Shown: positions 34,657-43,930 of the stretch, piece by piece
Numbering within the stretch: the first letter of the stretch is position 1
How the letters are laid out: every line of letters begins with the position of its first letter
Assembly: GCA_018714445.1 (NCBI GenBank)
Contig: DVNK01000050.1
Location: forward strand, 1-64,000
Length of the DNA stretch: 64,000 nucleotides
DNA from: Candidatus Fimadaptatus faecigallinarum
GTDB lineage: Bacteria; Bacillota; Clostridia; Christensenellales; Aristaeellaceae
Direction of reading: 5' to 3'
Translations under genes and position numbers: made by a program
The notes under the pieces: model-generated
Database searches by the model: none
Seen by the model: only the letters and a program-made list of their open reading frames with translations
What the model was told of the DNA's origin: nothing

Positions 34657-35091
34657 ATGGAACAGATGAATCAGGATGTAAAGGAAGTCTTTGAAAAGAC
34701 GCACGCGCTGGCTCATGCACTGCTCAACAGTGAGATATACCGCGAGATGCGTCAGGCTGAGGCCGAGGCCATGTCGGATGCCGAGGCGGCGACCGCCATG
34801 GGCGAGTACCTCGAACACAAGACCGCGCTGGAGGAGCTGCTCTCGCAGGACGATCCCGACGCCGCCAAGATGAGCGAGCACTCAAGCGCCATGGACGAGA
34901 TACAGACGCGCATGCAGAGCATTCCTTCGATAGCGCGCATGACCCAGGCGCGTGGCGAATTCTCCAACCTCATCAACCAGGTAAATCAGATAATCTCGTT
35001 CGTTATAACCGGCGAGACCGGCTCGGGTGAGGAAGGCGGCTGCAACGGCCATTGCGAAGGCTGCGCGGGCGGTTGCGGTCAGTTGCACTGA
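34657..35091 (+). CDS. ylbF: YlbF/RicF-family protein with C-terminal Cys cluster
   Basis: YlbF (RicF) forms the Y-complex with YmcA and YaaT, which in B. subtilis carries Fe-S clusters and affects RNase Y activity, sporulation and competence. The 144-aa product is helical (VKEVFEKTHALAHALLNSEIYREM, about 7-30, through IARMTQARGEFSNLINQVNQII, about 95-116). It ends in CNGHCEGCAGGC (Cx3Cx2Cx3C, about 130-141). The ATG is seven bases from GGAGG; no ymcA or yaaT is in the window. The same Cys pattern occurs in the Asp23-family tail at 20.7 kb. It lies between miaB and mutS. Confidence 0.88.
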   Translation: MEQMNQDVKEVFEKTHALAHALLNSEIYREMRQAEAEAMSDAEAATAMGEYLEHKTALEELLSQDDPDAAKMSEHSSAMDEIQTRMQSIPSIARMTQARGEFSNLINQVNQIISFVITGETGSGEEGGCNGHCEGCAGGCGQLH

Positions 35092-35192
35092 TGATATTAT
35101 GCCGCGGACGCGTGCCGCGGCGGCATGTGCCGGGCGTCCGCACGAGGGCGCCGGGCGCGCCATTTAAGCGTGTGCAATGAGTACGGAGGTTA

Positions 35193-37805
35193 ATGGCAAT
35201 GGGCGTGACGCCTATGATGCAGCAATACCTGAACATAAAGAAGCAGTATGGCGATGCGCTGCTGCTGTTCAGGCTGGGCGACTTTTATGAGCTGTTCTAT
35301 GATGACGCGTACACGGCTTCGCGCGAGTTGGATCTGACGCTTACGGGCAAGGATTGCGGGCTCAAGGAGCGCGCGCCGATGTGCGGCGTGCCGTATCACG
35401 CGGTCGAGAGCTATGTCGCGCGGCTGATAAAGAAGGGCTATCGCGTGGCCATATGCGAGCAGGTGGAGGACCCCAAACTCGCCAAGGGCCTGGTAGAGCG
35501 CGAAGTTATCCGGGTGATAAGTCCGGGCACGGTAATTGAGCAGACGATGCTGGACGATCGCTCCAACAACTATCTGGTCAGCCTGTGCCTGGACGGCGAC
35601 ACGGCGGGCATGGCGCTGGTGGACGTGTCGACGGGCGAGTTCAGCATATACCAGTTTGAAGACGCGCTGTCGCAACTTATGTCCGAATTCAGCCGCATAA
35701 ATCCGTCCGAGATAATCGCCAACGAATCAGCGCGGCGGTTTCAGGCGGCGATAGGCGCGCCGGTGCGGCTGGGTGAGTATGACGAGCAGGCGTTTGACAG
35801 CGATGCGGCTGAGGCGGCGCTGAGCGCGCATTTTGCGCCGGATGAGCTGAACCGGGCCGATATACGCGGACTGAGCGTAGCCAGGCGGGCCGCGGGCGCG
35901 CTGATTGCATATCTGACTGCGACACAGAAGAACAGCCTGGCGCACATAGATCACATATCGCTCTACCGGCGCAGCGCGTATATGTTGCTGGATCAGTTTG
36001 CGCGGCGCAATCTGGAGCTGACTGAGTCGCTGCGCGACCGCAAGCGGCGCGGTTCGCTGTTGTGGCTGCTGGATAAGACCTGCACTGCTATGGGCTCGCG
36101 CCTGCTCAAGGCCTGGATAGAGCAGCCGCTGCTGGTCGAGTCCGACATAGTAGCGCGTCAGGATGCCATCGAGTTCATGCTGAATAAACCAATGCTGGCC
36201 GATGCATTGCGCGAGGGATTGAAGGATATCTGCGATCTGGAACGGATGCTGTCGCGACTGGCGTACAATACGATAAATGCGCGGGATTGCCTGGCGCTGA
36301 GGCGCTCGCTCGAGGTGCTGCCGGGCATAGCCAGATTGCTGGACGACGCGGGTGTGAGCGGGTTGCTGAGCCATGTGCGGCGGATGATATGCGACATGGA
36401 TAAGCTCTGCGGGCTGCTGACGGACGCGATAAGCGATGATGCGCCGCTGACGCTGCGCGAAGGTGGCATATTCAAGGATGGTTTCAACGAGCAGCTCGAC
36501 AAGTACCGCATGGCGTCGCGCGACGGCAAGGGCTGGCTGAGCCAGCTGGAAGCCAGAGAACGCGAAAAGACCGGCATCAAGACGCTGAAGATAGGCTTCA
36601 ATCGCGTGTTTGGCTACTATCTCGAAGTCACAAAGAGCTATCTGGACAAGGTGCCTATGGAGTATGTGCGCAAGCAGACGCTGGCCAATTGCGAGCGCTA
36701 CACGACTCAGGAGCTCAAGGAGATTGAAAACAACGTGCTGGGCTCCGAGGAAAAGGCGGTGCAGCTTGAATACAACCTGTTCATACAGCTGCGCGAGGTG
36801 ATGCTGACTCAGATCGACAGCATCAAGTCGACCGCCAACGCGCTCAAGCAGTTGGACTGCATACTGTCGCTTGCGCAGGCGGCGTCGGAATACGACTATG
36901 TACGGCCTACACTTAACCGCGCACACCGGCTGCACATAGTAAATGGCCGGCATCCGGTCGTGGAGCAGGCCATGCGCGACGGCGAGGGCTTTGTACCCAA
37001 CGACACCGAAATGGATCCGGAGCATCGCATGATGGTGATAACCGGGCCCAACATGGCCGGCAAGAGCACATACATGCGCCAGGTCGCACTGATAGTGCTT
37101 ATGGCGCAACTGGGGAGTTTCGTGCCGGCGAGCGAGGCGGACATATGCCTTACCGACCGCATATTCACGCGCATAGGCGCCAGCGACGACCTGTACGGCG
37201 GCAAGTCGACATTCATGGTCGAAATGAGCGAATTGAGCCATATACTGGCCAACGCAACCGCCGATTCGCTGATAATACTCGACGAGATAGGGCGCGGCAC
37301 CAGCACGTTTGACGGATTGTCGATTGCGTGGGCGACGGTTGAACACATAGCCGATAAGGCGCGTTGTGGCGCACTGTGTCTGTTTGCGACCCATTACCAT
37401 GAGCTGGGCGAGCTGGAGGGCAAGCTGGAAGGCGTGGTCGGCTGCTGCATAACGGCCAAGGAGCGCGGCGACGACATAATCTTCCTGCGAAAGCTTCAGC
37501 CGGGTGGCGCGGACAGGTCGTATGGCGTGGCGGTGGCGGCGCTGGCAGGTCTGCCGAACGACGTTACGGCGCGCGCACGGGAGATCATGGCCAAGCTTGA
37601 GGTTGCCGAGATCAACAAGACGTCAATAAGCGCCAACATACTCTCGGACGGAGCGCATGGCCAGACGCAGCTGGACATAACCAACTTCGAATCCATGGAG
37701 ATTGTAAACGAACTGTGCGACCTGGACGTGATGAGCATGTCGCCGATAGATGCGCTCAATAAACTCTACCTGCTGCGTGAAAAGGCGCGCAATACATTGA
37801 AATAG
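35193..37805 (+). CDS. mutS: DNA mismatch repair protein MutS
   Basis: It recognises mismatches and small loops. The 870-aa product is full length. The mismatch-binding N-terminal domain starts TPMMQQYLNIKKQYGDALLLFRLGDFYELF, with the conserved Phe-x-Glu as FYELF (about 35-39). Connector, core and clamp domains follow. The ATPase has Walker A GPNMAGKSTY (about 617-626), Walker B LIILDEIGRGTSTFDG (about 690-705) and the downstream ATHYHEL. Two ATGs lie six bases apart at the start; the first is 3 bases and the second 9 bases from GGAGG, so translation may begin at 35199. mutL follows 33 bp later. The 100-bp gap upstream holds a GC-rich hairpin without T-run. Confidence 0.96.
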   Translation: MAMGVTPMMQQYLNIKKQYGDALLLFRLGDFYELFYDDAYTASRELDLTLTGKDCGLKERAPMCGVPYHAVESYVARLIKKGYRVAICEQVEDPKLAKGLVEREVIRVISPGTVIEQTMLDDRSNNYLVSLCLDGDTAGMALVDVSTGEFSIYQFEDALSQLMSEFSRINPSEIIANESARRFQAAIGAPVRLGEYDEQAFDSDAAEAALSAHFAPDELNRADIRGLSVARRAAGALIAYLTATQKNSLAHIDHISLYRRSAYMLLDQFARRNLELTESLRDRKRRGSLLWLLDKTCTAMGSRLLKAWIEQPLLVESDIVARQDAIEFMLNKPMLADALREGLKDICDLERMLSRLAYNTINARDCLALRRSLEVLPGIARLLDDAGVSGLLSHVRRMICDMDKLCGLLTDAISDDAPLTLREGGIFKDGFNEQLDKYRMASRDGKGWLSQLEAREREKTGIKTLKIGFNRVFGYYLEVTKSYLDKVPMEYVRKQTLANCERYTTQELKEIENNVLGSEEKAVQLEYNLFIQLREVMLTQIDSIKSTANALKQLDCILSLAQAASEYDYVRPTLNRAHRLHIVNGRHPVVEQAMRDGEGFVPNDTEMDPEHRMMVITGPNMAGKSTYMRQVALIVLMAQLGSFVPASEADICLTDRIFTRIGASDDLYGGKSTFMVEMSELSHILANATADSLIILDEIGRGTSTFDGLSIAWATVEHIADKARCGALCLFATHYHELGELEGKLEGVVGCCITAKERGDDIIFLRKLQPGGADRSYGVAVAALAGLPNDVTARAREIMAKLEVAEINKTSISANILSDGAHGQTQLDITNFESMEIVNELCDLDVMSMSPIDALNKLYLLREKARNTLK

Positions 37806-37838
37806 TCGCGGCGCACATATGCAAAGGAGGCGACCTGA

Positions 37839-40049
37839 ATGCCTATCAGGGTGCTGGATGCAGTTACAATAAGCAAGATAGCCGCGGGCGAGGTCGTCGA
37901 GCGCCCGGCTTCGGTGCTCAAGGAGCTGGTCGAAAACTCACTTGACGCGGGCGCGCGCCATATAACGGTAGAACTGCGCGGCGGCGGCATAGATCTCATA
38001 CGCATAACCGACGATGGCTGCGGCATACCGCCGGAGCAGGTGCGGATGGCGTTTGAGAACCACGCCACCAGCAAACTGCGCGAGGTCAAGGATCTGGTCG
38101 ACGTTACTACGCTGGGGTTCCGCGGCGAGGCGCTGCCGTCGATAGCGGCAGTGAGCAAGGTCGAGATGACGACGCGTGCGCGCGGCATGGACAGCGGCAC
38201 GCGCATCGAACTGGAAGCGGGCAATGTGCTGTCGGTCGAGCCGGTGGGCTGCCCGGACGGCACCACGGTGCGGGTGCGCGAACTGTTTTTCAATCTGCCG
38301 GCGCGGCGGGCATTCCTCAAGCGTCCGGCGAGCGAGGCGGGCGCGTGCCAGGACACGCTGCTGCGGCTGGCACTGGGAAACCCGGGCGTAGCGTTCCGGC
38401 TGACCAGCAATGGCAAGGCAGTATTCCGCACACAGGGCGACGGCGTATTGCGCCATGCGGTGATGGCGGTGTACGACCGCGCGACCGCCGAGAACATGTA
38501 CGAAGTCGACGGATCGCTGGGTGCGCTGCGCATATACGGGCTGATAGGGGTGGGGTCAAGCGCCCGCGCCAGCCGTGCGCATCAGCACTTTTTTGTAAAT
38601 GGACGGGGCATACGCTGCGCGATGTTGTCGCAGGCGTTGGAACAGGCATGCCGGGGTCGGGTGCTGATTGGGCGGTATCCGATGTGTGCGCTTAACATCG
38701 AGCTGCCGCCAGGGTCGGTCGACGTGAACGTTCACCCGGGCAAGCTGGAAGTGCGCTTTAGGGATGAGTCGGGGCTGTTTACTGCGGCCAGCGTGTTGAT
38801 GGAGCGCGCGTTTGGCGGCGAGAACATGCTCACGCCCGAGCAGCCTGTGTCGGAGCAGCCGCGTCCCGAGATACTGATAGCGTCAGACGAGCCGGGCAGC
38901 GCTGCGGCTGTAAACGAGAAAGCGCCCGACGCGGGCCTGGGTGTGGTGCGCATACCGTTCAGCGCACCGGACGTCGGGCCTGGTCCGTCAAGCTTGGGCG
39001 GAAGGCACGGCAGCGGCAAAACCAGTGCAAAAGACGATGGCGCGGCAGCCGGCAAGGCGAGCAGTGATGGCGCGCAAGATGCCGGCGAGGTCAGGAGCGC
39101 GGGCGATACAATGCTCCAGGTAGGCGAGACTACTTTGGCCGCCAGCATGCCCGCGCGCCTGGGCGAATCGGCCGGTGCGCCCATTGATGCTTCTCCGGCC
39201 GTGGCTGCCGCGCAGGCGGTTACCGATGCTGCAAGGACTGCGGCGGCAGAGCCAAGTGGCGAAGCGGATGACCTGATGAGCCGGTTCATGTCCGGGCGGC
39301 GTACGGCGCTGGCAGGCAAAGCGCGCGGCGCATCGGGCGGGTTGAGGAGCATGGCGGCTTTGCGCACTGACGAGGCATGCGCAGCGCCCAAGGAGGCCGA
39401 CGCCGAAGCGCGCAGCGACGCACCCGAGCCGCCGCGCACATTGATGGAGGCAGCGGGATTGCAAGAGCCCGATGCGGGCCCAGCGTGGCGGGTGGTCGGC
39501 ACTGCCTTCAATACATATATATTTGTGCAGTACGGCGATGCGCTTTACGTGATAGATCAGCATGCGGCGCATGAGCGAATACTGTACGAGCGCTATATGC
39601 GCCAGTGGGAGAACGGCACGGCAAGCCAGCTGCTGTTGACGCCTTACACGGTCAGCGTGTCGGCCTCCGAGAAGGCGCAGATAATGGAGAATCGCGAACT
39701 GCTGCGCGACATCGGGTTTGAAGTGGACGACTTTGGCGATCGCGACATACAGGTGCGCGCAGTGCCGCAGATAATGGGCGAGCCTGATCTGCGACCGTTC
39801 TTCCTGCTGAGCGCGGCGGAGCTAAAGCGGCTCAAGAGCGCGCCGCTGGCGGCACGGCGCGAAGCGGTCATGCAGGCGGCGTGCAAGCATGCGGTAAAGG
39901 GCGGCGATGCGCTGAGCCAGGCCGAGATAGATTCGCTGCTAAAGCAGATGAGCCAGACCGGCGCGCCTGCGAGTTGTCCGCATGGCCGGCCGGTAATCGT
40001 GGCGATCACTCGCACGGAACTGGAAAAACGGTTCTCCAGGATAGTTTAG
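37839..40049 (+). CDS. mutL: DNA mismatch repair protein MutL with endonuclease motif and long linker
   Basis: It couples MutS recognition to strand nicking. The 736-aa product has the GHKL ATPase N-terminal domain (AAGEVVERPASVLKELVENSLDAG, about 15-38; GFRGEAL near 94; VDVNVHPGKLEVRF near 295). The C-terminal domain has the nicking motif DQHAAHERILYE (about 570-581) and CPHGRP (about 715), so methyl-independent, MutH-free repair is expected. Between them, about residues 335-525 form an Ala/Gly/Glu-rich low-complexity linker, making it about 100 aa longer than B. subtilis MutL. ATG preceded by AAGGAGG. Confidence 0.95.
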   Translation: MPIRVLDAVTISKIAAGEVVERPASVLKELVENSLDAGARHITVELRGGGIDLIRITDDGCGIPPEQVRMAFENHATSKLREVKDLVDVTTLGFRGEALPSIAAVSKVEMTTRARGMDSGTRIELEAGNVLSVEPVGCPDGTTVRVRELFFNLPARRAFLKRPASEAGACQDTLLRLALGNPGVAFRLTSNGKAVFRTQGDGVLRHAVMAVYDRATAENMYEVDGSLGALRIYGLIGVGSSARASRAHQHFFVNGRGIRCAMLSQALEQACRGRVLIGRYPMCALNIELPPGSVDVNVHPGKLEVRFRDESGLFTAASVLMERAFGGENMLTPEQPVSEQPRPEILIASDEPGSAAAVNEKAPDAGLGVVRIPFSAPDVGPGPSSLGGRHGSGKTSAKDDGAAAGKASSDGAQDAGEVRSAGDTMLQVGETTLAASMPARLGESAGAPIDASPAVAAAQAVTDAARTAAAEPSGEADDLMSRFMSGRRTALAGKARGASGGLRSMAALRTDEACAAPKEADAEARSDAPEPPRTLMEAAGLQEPDAGPAWRVVGTAFNTYIFVQYGDALYVIDQHAAHERILYERYMRQWENGTASQLLLTPYTVSVSASEKAQIMENRELLRDIGFEVDDFGDRDIQVRAVPQIMGEPDLRPFFLLSAAELKRLKSAPLAARREAVMQAACKHAVKGGDALSQAEIDSLLKQMSQTGAPASCPHGRPVIVAITRTELEKRFSRIV

Positions 40050-40136
40050 CGTGCGCCGGCGGGCAAAAACAAAAATAAGATTATTGCGCGGGTCGCCATA
40101 TCGGCGATTCAATCGGATTGCAGCAGAGGAATCGAT

Positions 40137-41078
40137 ATGTCAAAGCAGAAGCTTATAGCGATAGCCGGGCCAACGGCGTCGGGCAAGACGGCGTTGGCGA
40201 TAGCGCTTTGTAAGCGCATAGGCGGCGAGGTCGTCTCATGCGACTCGATGATGGTCTACAAGGGCATGGATATAGGCACGGCCAAGCCCACGGTCGCAGA
40301 AATGGCGGGTGTACCGCACCACATGCTGGACGTGGCGGAGCCGGGTGAGAACTACTCAGCGGCACAGTTCAGGGATGCGGCGCGAGCCGTTATAGCCGAC
40401 ATTTCCGGGCGGGGCGCATGGCCGGTGCTGTGCGGGGGAACCGGGTTGTACATCGACGCGATAACGCGCGACATGTCGTTTGCCAGCGCGCCTTCGGATG
40501 CACAGTTGCGCGCGCGTTTGGAGGCAGAGCTGGAGGACGTCGGGCCTGTAAGAATGCATGCGCGCCTGGCGCAGGTCGATCCGGTTACTGCGGCGCGACT
40601 GCATGTGAACGACACGCGGCGTGTGATACGCGCGCTGGAGATATACGAGACGACTGGCGCGCCTATGTCAGTAAGCGCCGCACGCGACGGCGAGAATAGC
40701 GAGCTTTATGATTTTAAGCTGCTGGCGCTGGACATGCCGCGTGAGCGACTGTATGCGCGCATCAACCGACGCGTTGACCAGATGTGCGATCAGGGGTTGT
40801 TTGAGGAGGTAGCGGGACTGCTTGAAGGCGGTTTGCGCGCCGACTGCACTGCGATGCAGGCATTGGGTTACAAGGAGATAGCTGCGGCGCTGCGGGGTGA
40901 GGTGACGCGCGAGGCGGCGCTTGCCACGCTCAAACAGCGCACGCGCAACTATGCCAAGCGTCAGCTGTCCTGGCTAAGGCGGGATGGACGCGTGATATGG
41001 CTGAGCGTGGGCGAGCGGGATACGGCGGACACATTGTGTGACCGTGCGCTGGAGCTGTTGGGCGACTGGATGAACTGA
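40137..41078 (+). CDS. miaA: tRNA dimethylallyltransferase
   Basis: MiaA transfers a dimethylallyl group to A37 of tRNAs reading UNN codons, making the substrate for MiaB. The 313-aa product has the P-loop AIAGPTASGKTALA (about 8-21), the DSMMVYKGMDIGTAKP motif (about 36-51), the GGTGLYIDA motif (about 99-107) and the late RNYAKRQLSWLRRD segment (about 270-283). It lies 87 bp after mutL. An hfq gene, which follows miaA in many Bacillota, is absent; the next gene begins 28 bp later. ATG preceded by AGAGGA. Confidence 0.95.
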   Translation: MSKQKLIAIAGPTASGKTALAIALCKRIGGEVVSCDSMMVYKGMDIGTAKPTVAEMAGVPHHMLDVAEPGENYSAAQFRDAARAVIADISGRGAWPVLCGGTGLYIDAITRDMSFASAPSDAQLRARLEAELEDVGPVRMHARLAQVDPVTAARLHVNDTRRVIRALEIYETTGAPMSVSAARDGENSELYDFKLLALDMPRERLYARINRRVDQMCDQGLFEEVAGLLEGGLRADCTAMQALGYKEIAAALRGEVTREAALATLKQRTRNYAKRQLSWLRRDGRVIWLSVGERDTADTLCDRALELLGDWMN

Positions 41079-41106
41079 GGCGCGTCAGGCGTCGGGAGGG
41101 TAACAA

Positions 41107-42390
41107 GTGAACTATTTGGATGCGGCTATGCCCGAGATAAGCGCGGGAGTAAGGGATTATGTTGCAGCCTGTGAGCGCGAGTGCGCGCAGGTTTTCGCGG
41201 CGTTGGACGAGATCGAAAACTATAATACTCAAAAGGTGCTGTTGGCATTTCAACGCCATCGCGTAGCGCTGCGCCATTTCGCGCCCACCAACGGCTATGG
41301 ATATGACGACATAGGGCGCGATACGCTGGACAGGCTGTATGCGGATGTGTTTGGCGCGGAGGATGCGCTGGTGCGGCCACAGATTGCTTCGGGCACTCAT
41401 GCGCTGGCGCTGTGCCTGCAGGGCCTCACGCGACCGGGCGGCAAGCTGCTGGCGGCTTCGGGGCGGCCGTATGATACGCTGGAACAGGTGATAGGCATAT
41501 CGGGCGAGCCGGGCATGGGTTCATTGCGCGACTACGGCGTGGAGTACGACGAAGTCGAGCTGACGCCGGATGGACACATCGACGTTGCGGGCGTGCTTGA
41601 CAAGCTGGATGAGCATACACAGTTGGTGACGATACAGCGTTCACGCGGGTACGCGTGGCGGCCGTGCCTGTCGGTGGATGAGATAGGCGAAGTGGCGCGG
41701 GCGATACATGCGCGCAGACCGGACGTGTGCGTGATGGTCGACAACTGTTACGGCGAGTTTACGCGGCTGCAGGAGCCCAACGAGCTGGGTGCGGACGTGA
41801 TAGCGGGGTCATTGATTAAGAACCCCGGCGGCGGCATGGCGCCCACGGGCGGCTATATAGCAGGCAAGCGCAAGTATGTGGAGCTGGTTTCGTACCGGCT
41901 GACGTCGCCGGGCATTGGGCGCGAGGTCGGATCATATGGCGCGAGCTACCGGCCGTTCTATCAGGGACTGTTCATGGCGCCGCATGTGACGATGCAGGCG
42001 GTAAAGACGTCGGCGCTGGCGGCGCGTGTGTTTGGTGGGCTGGGCTATGACGTGAACCCGGCCTATGATGCGCCGCGCGAGGATATAATTCAGGCGATAC
42101 GATTTGGCGATGCTGATAAGCTGATACGCTTTGTACAGGCGATACAGCTGGCTTCGCCGGTGGATTCCGAAGCCCTGCCCGAGCCCTGGGACATGCCGGG
42201 CTATCAGGATCAGGTGATAATGGCGGCGGGCACGTTTGTCAGCGGCGCTTCGATAGAGCTGTCGGCTGACTCGCCGATCAGACCTCCGTACATAGCGTAC
42301 ATGCAGGGCGCGCTGACGTATGCGCACGGCCGGTTGGGCATAATGTGCGCACTTGAGCGGCTGGGCGGCATAAGCCCATCTAAGGCGTAA
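41107..42390 (+). CDS. Methionine gamma-lyase family PLP protein (YnbB-type)
   Basis: A 427-aa fold-type I PLP enzyme of the Met_gamma_lyase/aluminium-resistance protein family (YnbB). Visible features are the VRPQIASGTHALALCLQGL segment (about 94-112), the PLP Asp in CVMVDNCYGEF (about 210-220), and the Schiff-base Lys in GSLIKNPGGGMAPTGGYI (about 235-252). The real substrate is not established; carbon-sulfur lyase activity is a family-level inference. The start is GTG after GGGAGG. It follows miaA by 28 bp and is the last gene of this run before a terminator-like hairpin. Confidence 0.9.
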   Translation: MNYLDAAMPEISAGVRDYVAACERECAQVFAALDEIENYNTQKVLLAFQRHRVALRHFAPTNGYGYDDIGRDTLDRLYADVFGAEDALVRPQIASGTHALALCLQGLTRPGGKLLAASGRPYDTLEQVIGISGEPGMGSLRDYGVEYDEVELTPDGHIDVAGVLDKLDEHTQLVTIQRSRGYAWRPCLSVDEIGEVARAIHARRPDVCVMVDNCYGEFTRLQEPNELGADVIAGSLIKNPGGGMAPTGGYIAGKRKYVELVSYRLTSPGIGREVGSYGASYRPFYQGLFMAPHVTMQAVKTSALAARVFGGLGYDVNPAYDAPREDIIQAIRFGDADKLIRFVQAIQLASPVDSEALPEPWDMPGYQDQVIMAAGTFVSGASIELSADSPIRPPYIAYMQGALTYAHGRLGIMCALERLGGISPSKA

Positions 42391-42442
42391 TCGGTTTGAA
42401 GATATGCATGCGCAGACGGTTTAAACTACATAAGCAGATGCG

Positions 42443-42469
42443 GGCCGCCATGGTGAATTGGCGGCCTTT
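42443..42469 (+). terminator. Terminator-like hairpin
   Basis: GGCCGCCA, 8-base loop, TGGCGGCC, then TTTG, about 50 bases after the YnbB-type gene. The T-run is short. The remaining 170 bases to the promoter at 42641 hold nothing I recognise. Confidence 0.55.
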
Positions 42470-42640
42470 GCTCGCGCCGTTTGGCGGTTGTGCAGCGATT
42501 TTACGTGTAATTGTGAGCGCGCGCCAGAGCGCATTGGCGGCTGCATGGCGAGTGCCCCGAATGCGTGCATATGAGCAACCGACGATGCGATATGCATAAA
42601 TATGCGAGCTGAGTTGCCACGATTGTTAAGCGGCATAAGG

Positions 42641-42670
42641 TTGACAGCCCGGCGACAGATGGGGTAAAAT
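42641..42670 (+). promoter_or_regulatory. Sigma-A promoter of the serine hydrolase
   Basis: TTGACA (42641-42646), 18-bp spacer, TAAAAT (42665-42670), 47 bases before the GTG start. Confidence 0.7.
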
Positions 42671-42716
42671 AAATCGTTATGACAATTACTTCCTTAATAT
42701 ATGCGAGGTGTGAACA

Positions 42717-43889
42717 GTGCTGGAAGAACTGCTGCGGGAGCTTGTAGTAACAGGACAGGCAGCGGGCGTGTCGGCATTGGTGTGTGATGGCGGCCGCGAG
42801 ACCCGCTTTGCCGCGTGCGGTTATGCCGACATTGCCGCACACAGACCATTTGAGCGCGACACGCTGTGCAGGATATACTCGATGACCAAGATATTCACAG
42901 TGGTCGCATTCATGACGCTGGTGGACGCGGGCGCAGTGCGGCTCGACCAGCCTGTCGCCGACTTCTGTCCGGAGTATCGCTATATGCTGCGCGCGCGCCG
43001 TGACCCGCGGATCGACGCGGTGGAATTCGTGGACGCGCATGCGCCGCTGACGTTCAGGCATCTGCTTACGATGACGTCGGGCATGCCTTACGAAAATGAT
43101 GCAGCCAGTCCGGTAGAGCGTGCGGTGCACGAGTACATAGCGCCGCTGACCGCGCGCATGAACGCTGCCGAGGTGACTGCGCAGCCGTATACTGCGGCGC
43201 GACTGGCGCGCGAGATGGCGGCTGTACCGCTGATGTTCGAGCCGGGCGAGATGTGGCATTATGGGCTGTCGCTGGACGTGCTGGGCGGACTGATCGAGAT
43301 AATGACGGGCATGTCGCTTGATAAGTACATGCAGCGCGCGATATTTGATAAACTCGGCATGAACGACACATACTTCCACATGCCGGACGCAGTGCGCGGC
43401 CGACTGGCGCGCATATACACGCAGGCGGGCGACGCGCTCGTGCCCTGGCAGCCGGGCGAGGGCATGCCGTTTGTAGATGCGCGGGCGCTGTGTTCGGGCG
43501 GCGCAGGGCTGGTCAGCACGATAGGCGATTGCGCCAGGTTGGGCAGCATGCTGGCACAGGGCGGCGTGCTGGATGGCGAGCGCGTGCTCAGCGAAAAGTC
43601 GGTAAGGCTTATGCGCACCGACATGCTGGGTGCGGAGCGACTGCGTTCGTATAACTGGCTGGACGAGCGGGGCTATACATATGGACTGGGCGTGCGCATA
43701 ATGCGCAATCCGGATGAGTCGGAGTATGCCGAGCCGCGCGGCGCGTTTGGCTGGAACGGCATGGCGGGCACGTCGCTGCGCATTTATCCGGATGAGGGGC
43801 GCGCGGCGGTGTTCTTTGTACAGTTGGTGCCGGCGACGTATAGTCGATATCTGCCGGCGTTTGTGCGCGCGGTGAGACGCGGCGCTTAA
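42717..43889 (+). CDS. Serine hydrolase, beta-lactamase class C/esterase family
   Basis: A 390-aa protein of the penicillin-binding-protein-like hydrolase family. The catalytic Ser-x-x-Lys is SMTK in YSMTKIFTVVAFM (about 57-69), and the Tyr-containing second motif is WHYGLSLDVLGGLIE (about 181-195). The third motif region is FGWNGMAGTSLRIYPDE (about 344-360), where HxG-type residues would be expected; an exact KTG is absent, as in esterase-like members. There is no signal peptide, so a cytoplasmic esterase or amidase is more likely than a secreted beta-lactamase. The start is GTG after GAGGTG. It has its own promoter and sits 41 bp before the topoisomerase genes. Confidence 0.87.
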   Translation: MLEELLRELVVTGQAAGVSALVCDGGRETRFAACGYADIAAHRPFERDTLCRIYSMTKIFTVVAFMTLVDAGAVRLDQPVADFCPEYRYMLRARRDPRIDAVEFVDAHAPLTFRHLLTMTSGMPYENDAASPVERAVHEYIAPLTARMNAAEVTAQPYTAARLAREMAAVPLMFEPGEMWHYGLSLDVLGGLIEIMTGMSLDKYMQRAIFDKLGMNDTYFHMPDAVRGRLARIYTQAGDALVPWQPGEGMPFVDARALCSGGAGLVSTIGDCARLGSMLAQGGVLDGERVLSEKSVRLMRTDMLGAERLRSYNWLDERGYTYGLGVRIMRNPDESEYAEPRGAFGWNGMAGTSLRIYPDEGRAAVFFVQLVPATYSRYLPAFVRAVRRGA

Positions 43890-43930
43890 ACAGGGCCGTG
43901 CATGTGCGCGGTTTGAATCGGAGGAGTTAA

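Noticed and set aside
35727-37400. A 557-codon open frame antisense to mutS
   Set aside because: Same cause: mutS is full length and conserved, and the antisense product is low-complexity His/Arg/Gln-rich with no ribosome site.
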